Below are positions 20,112-29,324 of a stretch of 64,000 nucleotides of DNA, piece by piece; within the stretch, counting starts at the first letter, position 1, and every line of letters starts with the position of its first letter. Source of the DNA: Saprospiraceae bacterium UBA6168 (GTDB taxonomy: Bacteria > Bacteroidota > Bacteroidia > Chitinophagales > Saprospiraceae); assembly GCA_002435785.1 (NCBI GenBank), contig DIUC01000061.1:57596-121595 (forward strand), given 5' to 3'. The translations under genes and the position numbers were made by a program. Under the pieces are notes generated by a model. It had not been told where the DNA came from. It ran no database searches and saw only the letters and a list, made by a program, of their open reading frames with translations.

Positions 20112-20477
20112 ATGATTCAGCAGGAATCGAGGCTCAAGGTAGCAGATAACAGTGGTGCAAAAGAAGTCCTTTGCATTCGTGTGCTTGGCGGCTCTCACCG
20201 CCGTTACGCTTCGGTAGGCGATAAGATCGTTGTTGCTGTCAAAGACGCTTCACCGGGTGGCGTCAAGAAGGGTACAGTATCAAAGGCAGTTGTGGTTCGC
20301 ACGAAGAAAGAAGTGCGCCGCAAGGATGGTTCATACATTCGTTTTGACGATAACGCCTGCGTTTTGTTGAACAACCAAGATGAGCCACGGGGCTCTCGTA
20401 TTTTCGGGCCAGTAGCTCGTGAGTTGCGGGAAAAGGACTATATGCGTATTGTTTCGTTAGCCCCCGAGGTACTTTAA
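20112..20477 (+). CDS. rplN: 50S ribosomal protein L14
   Basis: L14 sits at the subunit interface and binds the silencing factor RsfS. The 121-residue protein carries [27 protein letters not shown], the family opening, then [43 protein letters not shown] and [14 protein letters not shown]. Length matches the family. It opens the spc-type block (rplN-rplX-rplE), here joined to the S10 block with no terminator seen between them. Confidence 0.97.
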   Translation: MIQQESRLKVADNSGAKEVLCIRVLGGSHRRYASVGDKIVVAVKDASPGGVKKGTVSKAVVVRTKKEVRRKDGSYIRFDDNACVLLNNQDEPRGSRIFGPVARELREKDYMRIVSLAPEVL

Positions 20478-20540
20478 TCTAATTTTTGAAATTGATGAGG
20501 CAACCTCAAGTAGGCTGCATCAGATAAGTCGCTGATTATC

Positions 20541-20885
20541 ATGGCAAATAAAGAAAAAAAGACAAGGTTCGCACCCAAGCTCCATATCAAAAAGGGCGAC
20601 AAGGTGAAGGTCATTGCCGGCAACTACAAAGGCGAAACTGGCGATGTCTTGGAGGTTTTCCCGGACAAGAACCGTGCGATTGTTGACAACGTCAACATGA
20701 AGAAAAAGCACCGCAAGCCAACCCAAGATAAACCGGGCGGTATTGTTGATATTGCAGCACCAATACATATCTCCAACTTGATGTTGGTGGATCCAAAGTC
20801 TGGCGAAGCGACCCGCATCGGCAGGAAGTTGGTGGATGGCAAACTGGTTCGCTATGCCAAGAAATCTGGCGAACTGTTTAACTAA
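20541..20885 (+). CDS. rplX: 50S ribosomal protein L24
   Basis: L24 is one of the two proteins that start large-subunit assembly. The 114-residue protein has a lysine-rich head ([19 protein letters not shown]), then the KOW motif [19 protein letters not shown], and [20 protein letters not shown]. The end [25 protein letters not shown] is typical of the longer bacterial L24. It lies between rplN and rplE with short spacers. Confidence 0.96.
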   Translation: MANKEKKTRFAPKLHIKKGDKVKVIAGNYKGETGDVLEVFPDKNRAIVDNVNMKKKHRKPTQDKPGGIVDIAAPIHISNLMLVDPKSGEATRIGRKLVDGKLVRYAKKSGELFN

Positions 20886-20909
20886 TTATTACGACTAATT
20901 TTTCAAGCA

Positions 20910-21476
20910 ATGAAATACGTTTCAAGATTAAGGGCAAAATACGTGAAGGACGTAATACCGGCGCTGCAAGAGCAGTTTCAGTACGTTAATCCAATGGAAG
21001 TACCAAGGCTGGTAAAGATTTGCCTCAATCAAGGTGTTGGCCAAGCTACACAAGACAAGAAATTGGTTGATGTAGCTATTGAAGAAATGACCCAAATTGC
21101 TGGTCAGAAGGCGGTAATCACCAAAGCAAAAAAATCGGTTTCCAACTTCAAACTGCGTGAAGGGATGCCAATTGGTGTGCGTGTGACCCTTCGTGGGGAG
21201 CGCATGTGGGAGTTCATGGATAGGCTTATTTCCGTTTCCCTTCCGCGGGTTCGTGACTTCAGGGGTATAAACGACAAGAGCTTTGACGGTCGTGGCAACT
21301 ACTCAATGGGCGTTACGGAGCATATCATCTTCCCAGAAATTGATTTGGACAAGGTGACTAAAATTACGGGAATGGACATCACTTTCGTGACCACCGCCAA
21401 AACTGACAACGAGGCTTATGCTTTGTTGAAACAACTTGGACTTCCGTTCAAAAGCAAAAACGTTCAGCAGCAGTAA
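20910..21476 (+). CDS. rplE: 50S ribosomal protein L5
   Basis: L5 binds 5S rRNA and contacts P-site tRNA and S13. The 188-residue protein shows [20 protein letters not shown], the [35 protein letters not shown] region (here [18 protein letters not shown]), and [37 protein letters not shown] in fragments. Length is normal. It starts 24 bases after rplX. Confidence 0.97.
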   Translation: MKYVSRLRAKYVKDVIPALQEQFQYVNPMEVPRLVKICLNQGVGQATQDKKLVDVAIEEMTQIAGQKAVITKAKKSVSNFKLREGMPIGVRVTLRGERMWEFMDRLISVSLPRVRDFRGINDKSFDGRGNYSMGVTEHIIFPEIDLDKVTKITGMDITFVTTAKTDNEAYALLKQLGLPFKSKNVQQQ

Positions 21477-21522
21477 TCTAACGTACAAATACCAAATTGC
21501 TTAGAAAGCAAACAATATAAAA

Positions 21523-21792
21523 ATGGCAAAGAAATCAATCATAGCACGTGAAGTTAAGCGGAAGAAACTGGTCGCAAAGTATGCTGACCTCCGCAAGAAG
21601 CTCAAGGAAGCTGGTGACTACGAGGCACTTGACAAGCTGCCACGCAATGCACTCCCAGTACGTTTGCACAACCGTTGCCAATTGACTGGGCGTCCGAAGG
21701 GTTACATGCGCAAATTTGGACTTTGCCGTGTGAAGTTCCGTGAAATGGCCTTGGATGGCAAAATTCCTGGAATAACTAAATCAAGCTGGTAA
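21523..21792 (+). CDS. rpsN: 30S ribosomal protein S14, zinc-free type
   Basis: S14 is a small-subunit head protein. The 89-residue form lacks the paired CxxC motifs of the zinc type; only single cysteines remain in [28 protein letters not shown]. The start [19 protein letters not shown] and the ending [11 protein letters not shown] are standard. It follows rplE by 46 bases and precedes rpsH. Confidence 0.96.
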   Translation: MAKKSIIAREVKRKKLVAKYADLRKKLKEAGDYEALDKLPRNALPVRLHNRCQLTGRPKGYMRKFGLCRVKFREMALDGKIPGITKSSW

Positions 21793-21861
21793 ATAAGCGC
21801 TTGGAAATCAGCCTAACTGTGGTCGGTTTTCAATCAAGCTTTGATTCGCAAATAATATAAA

Positions 21862-22266
21862 ATGATAGTAACGGATCCAATAGCAGATTTCCTGACCCGC
21901 ATCCGCAATGCACAGCAGGCAGGCCACAAAGTGGTGGAAATACCTTCTTCAAACGAGAAGAAAGCCATCACTGAAATCCTTTACAACAGCGGCTACATTT
22001 TGAAGTATAAATTTGATGACGAAGTTGGCTTCAATGGTATCATCAAAATTGCCCTCAAGTACGACGTTGTTTCCCGGAAGCCAGTCATCCGCAAGCTACA
22101 AAGGTTCAGCCGTCCTGGTCTGAGGCAGTACCGCAAAGCCACTGAAATACCTAAGGTTATCAATGGTTTGGGCATCGCCATCGTATCCACTTCAAAAGGG
22201 ATTATGACGGACAAGCAAGCCAGGGAGGAAAATGTAGGGGGTGAAGTCCTTTGCTTCATTTATTGA
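21862..22266 (+). CDS. rpsH: 30S ribosomal protein S8
   Basis: S8 is a primary 16S binder and, in E. coli, the repressor of the spc operon. The 134-residue protein begins MIVTDPIADFLTRIRNAQQAGH, followed by VVEIPSSNEKKAITEIL and the FSRPGLRQYRKATEIPKV segment; it ends in GIAIVSTSKGIMTDKQAREENVGGEVLCFIY, the conserved RNA-binding C-terminus. It starts 69 bases after rpsN; no S8 target hairpin was identified. Confidence 0.97.
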   Translation: MIVTDPIADFLTRIRNAQQAGHKVVEIPSSNEKKAITEILYNSGYILKYKFDDEVGFNGIIKIALKYDVVSRKPVIRKLQRFSRPGLRQYRKATEIPKVINGLGIAIVSTSKGIMTDKQAREENVGGEVLCFIY

Positions 22267-22289
22267 TTTTTTACTAAAAATTAGAAGAA

Positions 22290-22847
22290 ATGTCCCGGAT
22301 AGGAAAAATGCCAATATCTATACCAAGTGGTGTTGAAGTAAAAATCAACGACAAAAACGTGGTATCAGTAAAAGGGCCCAAAGGGCAGCTTACTCAACAA
22401 GTTGACCCAGATATTCAGGTTTCATTGGAAGATGGTACCCTTTCGGTTGCCCGTCCGACAGACCAAAAACGCCACCGTTCATTGCATGGGCTTTATCGCT
22501 CATTAATAAACAACATGGTAGAAGGTGTGTCGAATGGCTATGTAAAAGACCTTGAGGTAGTGGGTGTGGGGTATCGTGCGGCCAACACTGGCCAATTGTT
22601 GGAGCTTACCTTGGGTTATTCTCACCCCGTTATGTTCTACATACCCAGTGAAGTGAAAGTATCCACTTCACAAGAGAAGGGTAAGAACCCAATGATTAAA
22701 TTGGAAAGTGCTGACAAGGAACTTATCGGGCAGATTGCTGCCAAGATAAAGTCGTTCCGTAAGTCAGAGCCATACAAAGGAAAAGGTATCAAATTCCAAG
22801 GTGAAATCCTGCGCCGGAAAGCTGGCAAGGCTGCAGCCAAGAAATAA
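22290..22847 (+). CDS. rplF: 50S ribosomal protein L6
   Basis: L6 lies near the factor-binding centre. The 185-residue protein has two related domains: MSRIGKMPISIPSGVEVKIND with VSVKGPKGQL first, then VEGVSNGYVKDLEVVGVGYRA and the highly conserved SADKELIGQIAAKIKSFRKSEPYKGKGIKF stretch seen in pieces. The end is lysine-rich (RRKAGKAAAKK). It follows rpsH by 23 bases. A 104-base gap to rplR follows, in which no signal was seen. Confidence 0.97.
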   Translation: MSRIGKMPISIPSGVEVKINDKNVVSVKGPKGQLTQQVDPDIQVSLEDGTLSVARPTDQKRHRSLHGLYRSLINNMVEGVSNGYVKDLEVVGVGYRAANTGQLLELTLGYSHPVMFYIPSEVKVSTSQEKGKNPMIKLESADKELIGQIAAKIKSFRKSEPYKGKGIKFQGEILRRKAGKAAAKK

Positions 22848-22951
22848 TCTTTTTCAACTATTGTTCGGTAATCTTTTTCAAGTAAGTATTTCAATTGTCT
22901 TGGGTTCGGACCAAGTGCGCCCTTCACTAAGACTAAAACAGTAACAAGAAA

Positions 22952-23302
22952 ATGAAATTCAAGAAAGAACAGCGTAGGCGTCGCATTCATTTGCGCATTC
23001 GCAAGGCGGTAATTGGCACGGCAGCTCGTCCTCGCCTCAGCGTTTACCGCAGCAATCTCGCCATCTATTGCCAATTGATAGACGACCGTGCAGGTCACAC
23101 GATTCTTGCCGCTTCTTCTATGGACACAAGCATTGAAAAAGCTACCAAAGTGGAGCAGGCAAAGCAAGTAGGCAAGTTGATTGCTGAAAAGGCGACCAGT
23201 GCTAAAATCGAAGCCGTTGTGTTCGATAGGAGCGGTTACCTCTACCATGGTAGGGTGAAAGCGCTGGCCGAAGGAGCACGGGAAGGCGGATTGAAATTCT
23301 AA
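22952..23302 (+). CDS. rplR: 50S ribosomal protein L18
   Basis: L18 binds 5S rRNA together with L5. The 116-residue protein has the basic head [20 protein letters not shown], the [20 protein letters not shown] motif, [10 protein letters not shown] and the ending [26 protein letters not shown]. The length and position between rplF and rpsE are standard. Confidence 0.97.
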   Translation: MKFKKEQRRRRIHLRIRKAVIGTAARPRLSVYRSNLAIYCQLIDDRAGHTILAASSMDTSIEKATKVEQAKQVGKLIAEKATSAKIEAVVFDRSGYLYHGRVKALAEGAREGGLKF

Positions 23303-23348
23303 TTATTGCGAAAAATCTCTTTTTTTAAAGAGTCCAAATAATTTTTCA

Positions 23349-23867
23349 ATGTCAAATAGCAACGTTCAGAAAGTAAGAACCGTAGAAACAGAAATCAAAG
23401 AGAAACTTGTAAGCCTCAACCGGGTTGCCAAAGTAACCAAAGGTGGTCGTACATTTAGTTTTGCTGCGATTGTTGTTGTTGGGGACGGTAACGGCACAGT
23501 AGGACAGGGTCTTGGCAAAGCTCGTGACGTAACGGAAGCAATTACCAAAGCCGCAGCAGATGCCAAAAAGAACCTGATTAAAGTTCCTGTTTACAAAGGT
23601 ACCATCCCACACGAGCAGAAGGGCAAATTCGGCGCAGGCCGGGTGCTAATACGCCCAGCAGCAGCAGGTACAGGTGTAATTGCAGGTGGGTCTATGCGGG
23701 CAGTGCTGGAAATAGCTGGTGTCCACAACGTTTTGGCCAAGTCCATGGGTTCTTCCAACCCACACAACGTGGTCAAAGCTACGCTCGATGCACTTTCCAA
23801 ATTGCGTAGTCCGCTTGAGGTGTCCAAACAAAGGAGCCTTTCATTGGAAAAAGTTTTTAACGGATAA
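23349..23867 (+). CDS. rpsE: 30S ribosomal protein S5
   Basis: S5 lines the mRNA entry tunnel and affects accuracy. The 172-residue protein contains the double-stranded RNA-binding-like domain ([40 protein letters not shown] in pieces) with the KGGR loop where spectinomycin-resistance changes arise. The C-terminal domain has [23 protein letters not shown] and [15 protein letters not shown]. It is followed by rpmD after 61 bases. Confidence 0.97.
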   Translation: MSNSNVQKVRTVETEIKEKLVSLNRVAKVTKGGRTFSFAAIVVVGDGNGTVGQGLGKARDVTEAITKAAADAKKNLIKVPVYKGTIPHEQKGKFGAGRVLIRPAAAGTGVIAGGSMRAVLEIAGVHNVLAKSMGSSNPHNVVKATLDALSKLRSPLEVSKQRSLSLEKVFNG

Positions 23868-23928
23868 GCCATTCTTTGATTGGCCATCCATCGCTTGAAA
23901 CAAGCGCCTAAACTGGAAATTCTATACA

Positions 23929-24108
23929 ATGGGTAAGGTTAAAATAACTCAGGTAAAAAGCACGATAGACCGTCCAAAGCGTCAAAAGTTGACGATGGAA
24001 TCGTTGGGCATTCGCAAGATGCACCAAACCGTCGTGCACGAGGCAACACCCCAGATTTTGGGAATGATTGCCAAAGTTCAACACTTGGTAGTTGTGGAGA
24101 ACGCTTAA
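23929..24108 (+). CDS. rpmD: 50S ribosomal protein L30
   Basis: Small gene of 59 codons plus stop, read directly from the sequence. L30 is a peripheral large-subunit protein near L20. The translated protein starts GKVKITQVKSTIDRPKRQK and continues TMESLGIRKMHQTVVHEATPQILGMIAKVQHLVVV, which fits the L30 signature (IGRP-like loop, LGLRKxxxxV, GMIxKVxHLV). Position between rpsE and rplO is canonical. It begins at the ATG at 23929, 61 bases after rpsE. Confidence 0.95.
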   Translation: MGKVKITQVKSTIDRPKRQKLTMESLGIRKMHQTVVHEATPQILGMIAKVQHLVVVENA

Positions 24109-24148
24109 TCAACAATAACTATCGTTCATTTTCAATTGACTTGATAAA

Positions 24149-24595
24149 ATGGAACTTCATAATCTAAAACCAGCCAAAGGTGCTGTTCACAAGGAAAAGC
24201 GAATTGGCAGGGGCCAAGGCTCCGGAAGTGGTGGCACGGCTGGAAAAGGTCACAATGGCGCCAAGGCGAGGACAGGGCACAATGAAAAACGTGGTTTTGA
24301 AGGTGGTCAAACACCTATGCAACGCCGTTTGCCTAAGCGTGGTTTCAAGAACCCAAATCGCGTTGAGTTCACGGCCATGAACTTGGATAGGATTCAGGAA
24401 ATTGTCGAGAAATACAAGATAACTGACATTTCGCTGGAGGCATTACAAGCCAACGGCATCATCGGTAAGAACGACAAGATTAAGATATTGGGCAGGGGTG
24501 AGCTTAACAGTTCGGTAAAGGTGACGGCACACGCTGTGTCTGCCACTGCTAAACAAGCTATTGAGGAAAAAGGCGGAAGCGTTAATCTTGTTTGA
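24149..24595 (+). CDS. rplO: 50S ribosomal protein L15
   Basis: L15 is a late-assembly large-subunit protein. The 148-residue protein has MELHNLKPAKGAVHKEKRIGRGQGSGSGGTAGKGHNGAKARTGH (in pieces), the glycine-rich basic head of the family, then FEGGQTPMQRRLPKRGFKN and, near the end, DKIKILGRGELNSSVKVTAHAVSATAKQAIE. The order rpmD-rplO-secY is standard. Confidence 0.97.
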   Translation: MELHNLKPAKGAVHKEKRIGRGQGSGSGGTAGKGHNGAKARTGHNEKRGFEGGQTPMQRRLPKRGFKNPNRVEFTAMNLDRIQEIVEKYKITDISLEALQANGIIGKNDKIKILGRGELNSSVKVTAHAVSATAKQAIEEKGGSVNLV

Positions 24596-24702
24596 AGGTT
24601 GAAGCTTGCCGCACGGAAAGTGGGGGGAAGCCTTTCAGTGTGAAGTTTCGAGTGTCAAACATCAAATCCAGCGTACCAAGTTGGATGGTATAAGAAATTC
24701 CG

Positions 24703-26073
24703 ATGAAAAAACTTATTACTACTATCCAGAACATCTGGAAAATCAAGGAGCTTAGGGAACGAATTGGTTGGACTTTTTTGATGCTGTTTGTGTTTAGGCT
24801 CTGTTCATTTGTGGTTCTTCCAGGTGTAAATCCTGATGCACTCTCTAGGGCTGGCCAAAATGGTTCCTCTCAAGACATCCTTGGTATCATCAACATGTTC
24901 ACAGGTGGTGCATTTGAGAACGCATCGTTGATGGCTTTGGGTATCATGCCCTATATCACGGCATCTATCATCGTGCAGTTGTTGGGCTTTGCAATGCCGT
25001 ATTTTCAGCGCCTCCAACAAAAGGAGGGGGAGAGCGGTCGCAAAAAGCTGAATCAAATCACTCGTATGCTCACGGTTGCGATTACGTTGGTTCAAGGTGG
25101 GGGCTACCTCACTTATGTCAACTCAATGAACGCCGTTGACGCCTCTATGCCTCCCGGCCTCTTTTGGATTTCAAGCACAATCATTCTCTCCGCAGGGACG
25201 ATGTTTGCAATGTGGCTTGGAGAAAAAATCACCGATAAAGGTTTGGGCAATGGTGCCTCTTTGCTCATCATGATTGGCATCATATCAAGGGCTCCTCAAG
25301 CCTTCGTAAGCGAGATTAGCACCCAAGCAAGTCAAAACGCTTGGTTCAAGTTGATTTTTGAGTTCGCACTGTTGTTTGCCGTAATCATGGCAATCATACT
25401 TATCATTCAAGGTGTGCGTAGGGTTCCCATCCAGTTTGCAAAACACATGGTACAACGTGGCAACACCTCCATTCCGGCAGCAGGTGCAAGAGATTACATT
25501 CCAATCAAGGTTAACTCGGCAGGCGTAATGCCAATCATCTTTGCGCAGGCATTGATGTTTGTTCCTGCCACAATTGCTCAATTTTCAAGCAGCAGTGGAC
25601 AACCAGGAGCAGCAACGGGGATTTTGGGCCAGTTGACCAATCCTTATTCAATTTCCTCCTCCGTATTTGTGTTTTTGTTGGTGGTTGGGTTCACCTATAT
25701 TTATACTGCCTTGATTGTAAACCCCACGCAGTACGCAGAGTATTTGAAGCGTCAGAACGCCTTCATCCCAGGCATAAAGCCAGGAAAGCCAACGGCGGAT
25801 TTCATTGATGCCATTACGACTCGAATTACGCTCCCAGGTTCAATCTTTCTTGGCTTAATAGCAATCATGCCAGCTTTTGCCCAGATGTTTACTGATAATC
25901 AAGCCTTCGCCGCATTTTTTGGTGGAACATCTATCTTGATCGGAGTGGGGGTGATTTTGGATACGTTGCAACAAGTTGAAAGCCATTTGCTCATGCGCCG
26001 CTACGATGGATTGGTCAAATCAGGAAAGATTCAAGGAAGGACGAGGTTGCAAGGTATTGGCTCAGGAATGTAA
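24703..26073 (+). CDS. secY: Preprotein translocase subunit SecY
   Basis: Central channel of the SecYEG translocon in the inner membrane, moving unfolded proteins out and inserting membrane proteins. The 456-residue protein has the ten hydrophobic segments expected, with the plug region after TM1 (PGVNPDALSRAGQ), GIMPYITASIIVQLLG, MQRGNTSIPAAG-like VQRGNTSIPAAGARDYIPIKVNSAGVMPIIFAQ (in pieces), NPTQYAEYLKRQNAFIPGIKPGKPTADFI, and LMRRYDGLVKSGKIQGR at the end. It lies after rplO with a 107-base spacer and is followed by a hairpin before map. Confidence 0.97.
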   Translation: MKKLITTIQNIWKIKELRERIGWTFLMLFVFRLCSFVVLPGVNPDALSRAGQNGSSQDILGIINMFTGGAFENASLMALGIMPYITASIIVQLLGFAMPYFQRLQQKEGESGRKKLNQITRMLTVAITLVQGGGYLTYVNSMNAVDASMPPGLFWISSTIILSAGTMFAMWLGEKITDKGLGNGASLLIMIGIISRAPQAFVSEISTQASQNAWFKLIFEFALLFAVIMAIILIIQGVRRVPIQFAKHMVQRGNTSIPAAGARDYIPIKVNSAGVMPIIFAQALMFVPATIAQFSSSSGQPGAATGILGQLTNPYSISSSVFVFLLVVGFTYIYTALIVNPTQYAEYLKRQNAFIPGIKPGKPTADFIDAITTRITLPGSIFLGLIAIMPAFAQMFTDNQAFAAFFGGTSILIGVGVILDTLQQVESHLLMRRYDGLVKSGKIQGRTRLQGIGSGM

Positions 26074-26126
26074 TTAACATGGAACAATATCAAAGAATGG
26101 TGTTCCAGTCCAGATAAAACTTCAAC

Positions 26127-26196
26127 CGTGCTACCAGGCAAATTGTGGTGAAAAACTTACGGTTAAGCCCTTTGCCCAGTAGCACGTTTTTATTTT
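26127..26196 (+). terminator. Terminator or attenuator between secY and map
   Basis: CGTGCTAC at 26127-26134 pairs with GTAGCACG at 26179-26186; inside it GGCAAA pairs with TTTGCC, and the stem is followed by TTTTTATTTT. This is a long-loop rho-independent-type structure inside the ribosomal cluster, so map and later genes would depend on read-through or other promoters. Confidence 0.6.
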
Positions 26197-26209
26197 AAAG
26201 CATTTTAAG

Positions 26210-27100
26210 ATGACGATGAGAAGCTTGTTGAATCAACCGAAAACGAATTTAATATTCTATAAAACGGATGAAGAAATCGAGCTCCTTCGTGACGCCTGTC
26301 TTTTGGTTTGCAAGGTGCTGACACATGTTGGTGCCAATTTAAAACCAGGCATGAAGGGCAGCCAATTGGACCGTGAGGCAGAAGAGCTGATACGAGACCA
26401 CGGTGCAACCCCAGCTTTCAAAGGATATATTGGGGCAGGTTCAGAAACAGCATTTCCATCTACCTTGTGTATTTCATTGAATGAAGCTGTGGTTCATGGC
26501 ATTCCATCTGACGAGATAGCGTTCAAAGATGGTGACATTGTTTCCGTGGATTGTGGAGTCCTTTTGAACGGGTATCATGGGGATGCAGCATATACTTTTG
26601 CAATAGGAGATGTTGATGAAGCCACCATGGAGCTTTTGCGAGTAACGAAAACTTCGCTTTACAAAGGAATTGAACAGGCGGTGCACGGCAAGCGGATAGG
26701 CGATATTGGATTTGCCATTCAAAATTATACGGAGCGCGCTTTTGGATACTCGGTCGTTCGTGAGCTGGTTGGCCACGGTGTTGGCAAGTCCCTTCACGAA
26801 GACCCTGAAGTACCAAACTACGGCAAGCGTGGCAACGGGGTTTTGATGAGGGAGGGTTTAGTCATAGCCATTGAGCCAATGATCAACTTAGGAAAAAAAG
26901 ATGTCATGCAGGGAAAGGATGGCTGGACCATTGTTTCTTCTGACAAAAAGCCATCGGCGCATTACGAGCACACGGTTGCGGTGCGAAAGCACCATGCCGA
27001 CATCCTTTCTGACCACGACCCAATCGAAGCCGCTATCGCCATGAACTCCGAATTAAAAACCGTGGAAGCAAAAGAAGAAATAGGTGTTTTTGCGGCTTGA
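26210..27100 (+). CDS. map: Type I methionyl aminopeptidase
   Basis: Removes the N-terminal methionine from nascent proteins. All five metal ligands of the pita-bread fold are present: D114 (VSVDCGV), D125 (YHGDAAYT), H189 (VGHGVGK), E222 (IAIEPM) and E253 (YEHTVAV); His96 in VVHGIPS is the catalytic-site histidine. At 296 residues it is about 30 longer than the E. coli enzyme, with a ~15-residue head and a ~30-residue tail after the last ligand. The start at 26210 (MTMRSLLNQ) could also be its second Met. It lies between secY and infA, as in many Bacteroidota, downstream of a terminator-like hairpin. Confidence 0.95.
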   Translation: MTMRSLLNQPKTNLIFYKTDEEIELLRDACLLVCKVLTHVGANLKPGMKGSQLDREAEELIRDHGATPAFKGYIGAGSETAFPSTLCISLNEAVVHGIPSDEIAFKDGDIVSVDCGVLLNGYHGDAAYTFAIGDVDEATMELLRVTKTSLYKGIEQAVHGKRIGDIGFAIQNYTERAFGYSVVRELVGHGVGKSLHEDPEVPNYGKRGNGVLMREGLVIAIEPMINLGKKDVMQGKDGWTIVSSDKKPSAHYEHTVAVRKHHADILSDHDPIEAAIAMNSELKTVEAKEEIGVFAA

Positions 27101-27163
27101 AAACAACCACATAGGCATCGTATCAGTCAATAATTCGCCTTTTTGATTTTTTTTTAATCAATA

Positions 27164-27193
27164 GTGAAACTTTGGTTGATATTCGTATCTTTG
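27164..27193 (+). promoter_or_regulatory. Internal promoter before infA
   Basis: TATCTTTG at 27186-27193 is a perfect TAnnTTTG box 20 bases before the infA ATG. A GTG at 27164-27166 stands 19 bases upstream in place of the usual TTG, so the -33 side is weak. It would start transcription of infA-rpmJ-rpsM-rpsK-rpsD. Confidence 0.5.
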
Positions 27194-27212
27194 CGCTCCG
27201 AATTTTGAAAGC

Positions 27213-27431
27213 ATGGCCAAACAAGATTTAATAAAGCAAGACGGAACTATTGACGAGGCACTGTCAAATGCCATGTTCAGGGTACGTCTGGAGAACAATC
27301 ACATCATTACTGCTACTATTTCAGGCAAGATGCGCATGAACTACATTCGTATTTTGCCAGGGGATAGGGTTGCAGTTGAGATGTCTCCATACGACCTATC
27401 AAGAGGAAGAATAATCTATCGCTACAAGTAA
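27213..27431 (+). CDS. infA: Translation initiation factor IF-1
   Basis: IF-1 occupies the A site during initiation. The 72-residue OB-fold protein is of standard length, with [70 protein letters not shown] features such as the IxxDGxIxEALxNAxFxV head, [17 protein letters not shown] and the [10 protein letters not shown] tail. It has its own TAnnTTTG promoter box just upstream, which fits the need to make it independently of secY and map. Confidence 0.96.
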   Translation: MAKQDLIKQDGTIDEALSNAMFRVRLENNHIITATISGKMRMNYIRILPGDRVAVEMSPYDLSRGRIIYRYK

Positions 27432-27471
27432 AACAGTAGTGAATCCTTAATACACTGAAAATCAAAACGTT

Positions 27472-27588
27472 ATGAAAGTCAGGGCTTCAGTCAAAAAGCG
27501 TTCAACGGATTGTAAAATCGTGAGGAGAAAGGGTAAAATCTATGTTATCAACAAGAAAAACCCAAAGTTCAAGCAGCGTCAAGGTTAA
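27472..27588 (+). CDS. rpmJ: 50S ribosomal protein L36, zinc-free form
   Basis: A 38-residue protein read directly from the sequence. It starts [20 protein letters not shown] and ends NPKFKQRQG. The zinc-binding version of L36 has three cysteines and a histidine; here only one cysteine (DCK) is left and the histidine is replaced by Phe (PKFKQ), so this is the zinc-independent form. It lies 40 bases after infA and 53 bases before rpsM, its normal place. Confidence 0.94.
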   Translation: MKVRASVKKRSTDCKIVRRKGKIYVINKKNPKFKQRQG

Positions 27589-27641
27589 TCCGGGCGGCTT
27601 TGAGTTAAGATATTTTACTGAAATTCGTAAATCAAAAGAAT

Positions 27642-28019
27642 ATGGCACGTATTGCAGGTGTTGACTTACCGAGAAATAAGCGGGGCGTAATTGGCCTCAC
27701 CTATATTTTTGGTATTGGTTCTTCCAGGGCAAAGGAAATTCTGGAAAATGCTGGAATTGATGAAAACGTCAAAGTCAATGAGTGGACAGACGAGAACGTC
27801 CGCTCCATCACACAGCTTATCCAAAGGGACTTCAAAGTGGAAGGTGAACTTCGGTCGGAGGTACAAATGAGCATCAAGCGTTTGATGGATGTTGCCTGTT
27901 ACCGTGGCCTTCGTCACAGGAAGGGTTTGCCACTAAGGGGACAGCGCACGAAGACGAATGCACGCACCCGTAAGGGCAAGCGTAAGACGGTTGCTAACAA
28001 GAAATTGGCTAAGAAGTAA
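27642..28019 (+). CDS. rpsM: 30S ribosomal protein S13
   Basis: S13 contacts the P-site tRNA and L5 across the subunit interface. The 125-residue protein starts [25 protein letters not shown], carries the helix-two-turn-helix segment, the [27 protein letters not shown] signature in pieces, and ends in the basic tail [11 protein letters not shown]. Length is normal. It opens the alpha-type block followed by rpsK, rpsD, rpoA and rplQ. Confidence 0.97.
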   Translation: MARIAGVDLPRNKRGVIGLTYIFGIGSSRAKEILENAGIDENVKVNEWTDENVRSITQLIQRDFKVEGELRSEVQMSIKRLMDVACYRGLRHRKGLPLRGQRTKTNARTRKGKRKTVANKKLAKK

Positions 28020-28092
28020 TTCGCCTGAGCTGTGTTGATGTGGCATCAAATCATGCATTGCATAATATAGCTGGGTTTCAATAATAATAAAA

Positions 28093-28485
28093 ATGGCAAA
28101 GGCTAGATCTAAAGTCAAGGCAAAAAGAAAAGTAAAAGTTGAGCCAGAAGGGTTCGCTTATATCCAGGCAACTTTCAATAACATTATTGTATCGTTGACC
28201 AATAAGAAGGGTGACGTAATCAGCTGGGGTTCGGCTGGTAAAGCTGGTTTTAGGGGTTCTAAAAAGAACACTCCTTATGCCGCACAAATGGCAGCAGGCG
28301 ATGCAGCAAAGGTAGCCTTCGAGGCAGGTTTACGTACCGTTGAGGTTTACGTGAAAGGTCCAGGTTCTGGACGGGAAGCCGCCATTCGTGCGCTTGACCA
28401 AACTGGTGTGAAGGTGTCACGCATTTTGGACCTCACGCCCGTTCCGCACAACGGTTGTAGGCCACCCAAGCGCAGGAGGGTATAA
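28093..28485 (+). CDS. rpsK: 30S ribosomal protein S11
   Basis: S11 lies on the platform near the mRNA exit. The 130-residue protein has a basic head ([19 protein letters not shown]), [45 protein letters not shown] and the highly conserved end [25 protein letters not shown]. The N-G pair in PHNG is the site of isoaspartate formation in E. coli S11. It follows rpsM by 73 bases. Confidence 0.97.
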   Translation: MAKARSKVKAKRKVKVEPEGFAYIQATFNNIIVSLTNKKGDVISWGSAGKAGFRGSKKNTPYAAQMAAGDAAKVAFEAGLRTVEVYVKGPGSGREAAIRALDQTGVKVSRILDLTPVPHNGCRPPKRRRV

Positions 28486-28538
28486 TCCTCCATGCGGTTG
28501 CAATTTGACGGTTTTAATCGAAAAAGAAAACATTTATA

Positions 28539-29150
28539 ATGGCAAGGTATAACGGTCCAAAACAGAAAAAAGCCCGCTCCTTTGGAGAGCCTATCTATGG
28601 ATTCAGCAAGGCTTTTGAAAAGAAAAAATATGCGCCAGGGATGCACGGCCAGTCCCGTAAGCGTAAACAGCGTTCCAACTATGCCATCCAGTTGATGGAG
28701 AAGCAAAAGGCAAAATACACGTATGGTGTATTGGAGCGCCAGTTCCGCAATATGTTTGAAGTCGCAACGCACAAGCACGGGGTTACTGGTACAGTATTGC
28801 TTCAGTTGCTGGAGTCACGACTCGACAACACGGTGTTTCGTTTGGGCATAGCTCCAACCCGCCGTGCAGCACGCCAACTTGTTTCTCACCGACACATCGT
28901 TGTAAACGGTGTACTCACAAACATACCCTCCTACCACCTTCGCCCAGGCGATGTTGTTGAGGTACGCGGACAGTCTAAAGAACTTGACCTTGTAAGGGAA
29001 CAGATTGGAAAGAAAACTGACGTGAAGCGATTTGGTTGGTTGGAATTCAATCCTGACAAAATGCGCGGAACGTTCATCTCCTATCCTGAACGTGAGCAGA
29101 TACCAGAGAAGTTGAACGAGCAATTAATCGTCGAACTTTACTCTAAGTAA
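28539..29150 (+). CDS. rpsD: 30S ribosomal protein S4
   Basis: S4 nucleates assembly of the small-subunit body and helps unwind mRNA. The 203-residue protein has the head [17 protein letters not shown], the [39 protein letters not shown] block in pieces, and the S4 domain [34 protein letters not shown]. No zinc-binding cysteines are present. In E. coli S4 represses the alpha operon. A strong hairpin follows the stop, before rpoA. Confidence 0.97.
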   Translation: MARYNGPKQKKARSFGEPIYGFSKAFEKKKYAPGMHGQSRKRKQRSNYAIQLMEKQKAKYTYGVLERQFRNMFEVATHKHGVTGTVLLQLLESRLDNTVFRLGIAPTRRAARQLVSHRHIVVNGVLTNIPSYHLRPGDVVEVRGQSKELDLVREQIGKKTDVKRFGWLEFNPDKMRGTFISYPEREQIPEKLNEQLIVELYSK

Positions 29151-29160
29151 TTTGACAAAA

Positions 29161-29204
29161 GGTTTGGCAGACACCTACTCGGTTGTCTGCCAAGCCTGTT
29201 TTAT
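29161..29204 (+). terminator. Hairpin between rpsD and rpoA
   Basis: GGTTTGGCAGACA at 29161-29173 pairs with TGTCTGCCAAGCC at 29184-29196 (13 pairs, one G-T) and is followed by TGTTTTATTT. It is placed 10 bases after the rpsD stop. It is probably a terminator or partial attenuator that lowers rpoA transcription relative to the ribosomal genes. Confidence 0.7.
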
Positions 29205-29324
29205 TTGCGCTGTAAAAGCTCTTATTGTTTTGATTCTTTTCAGCTTGATACTTATTATCAACGCGTGTTGAAAACCTGAACAGACGGCTTATATCCTTCA
29301 TCCTATCAAAGATTTCTTCAAAAT

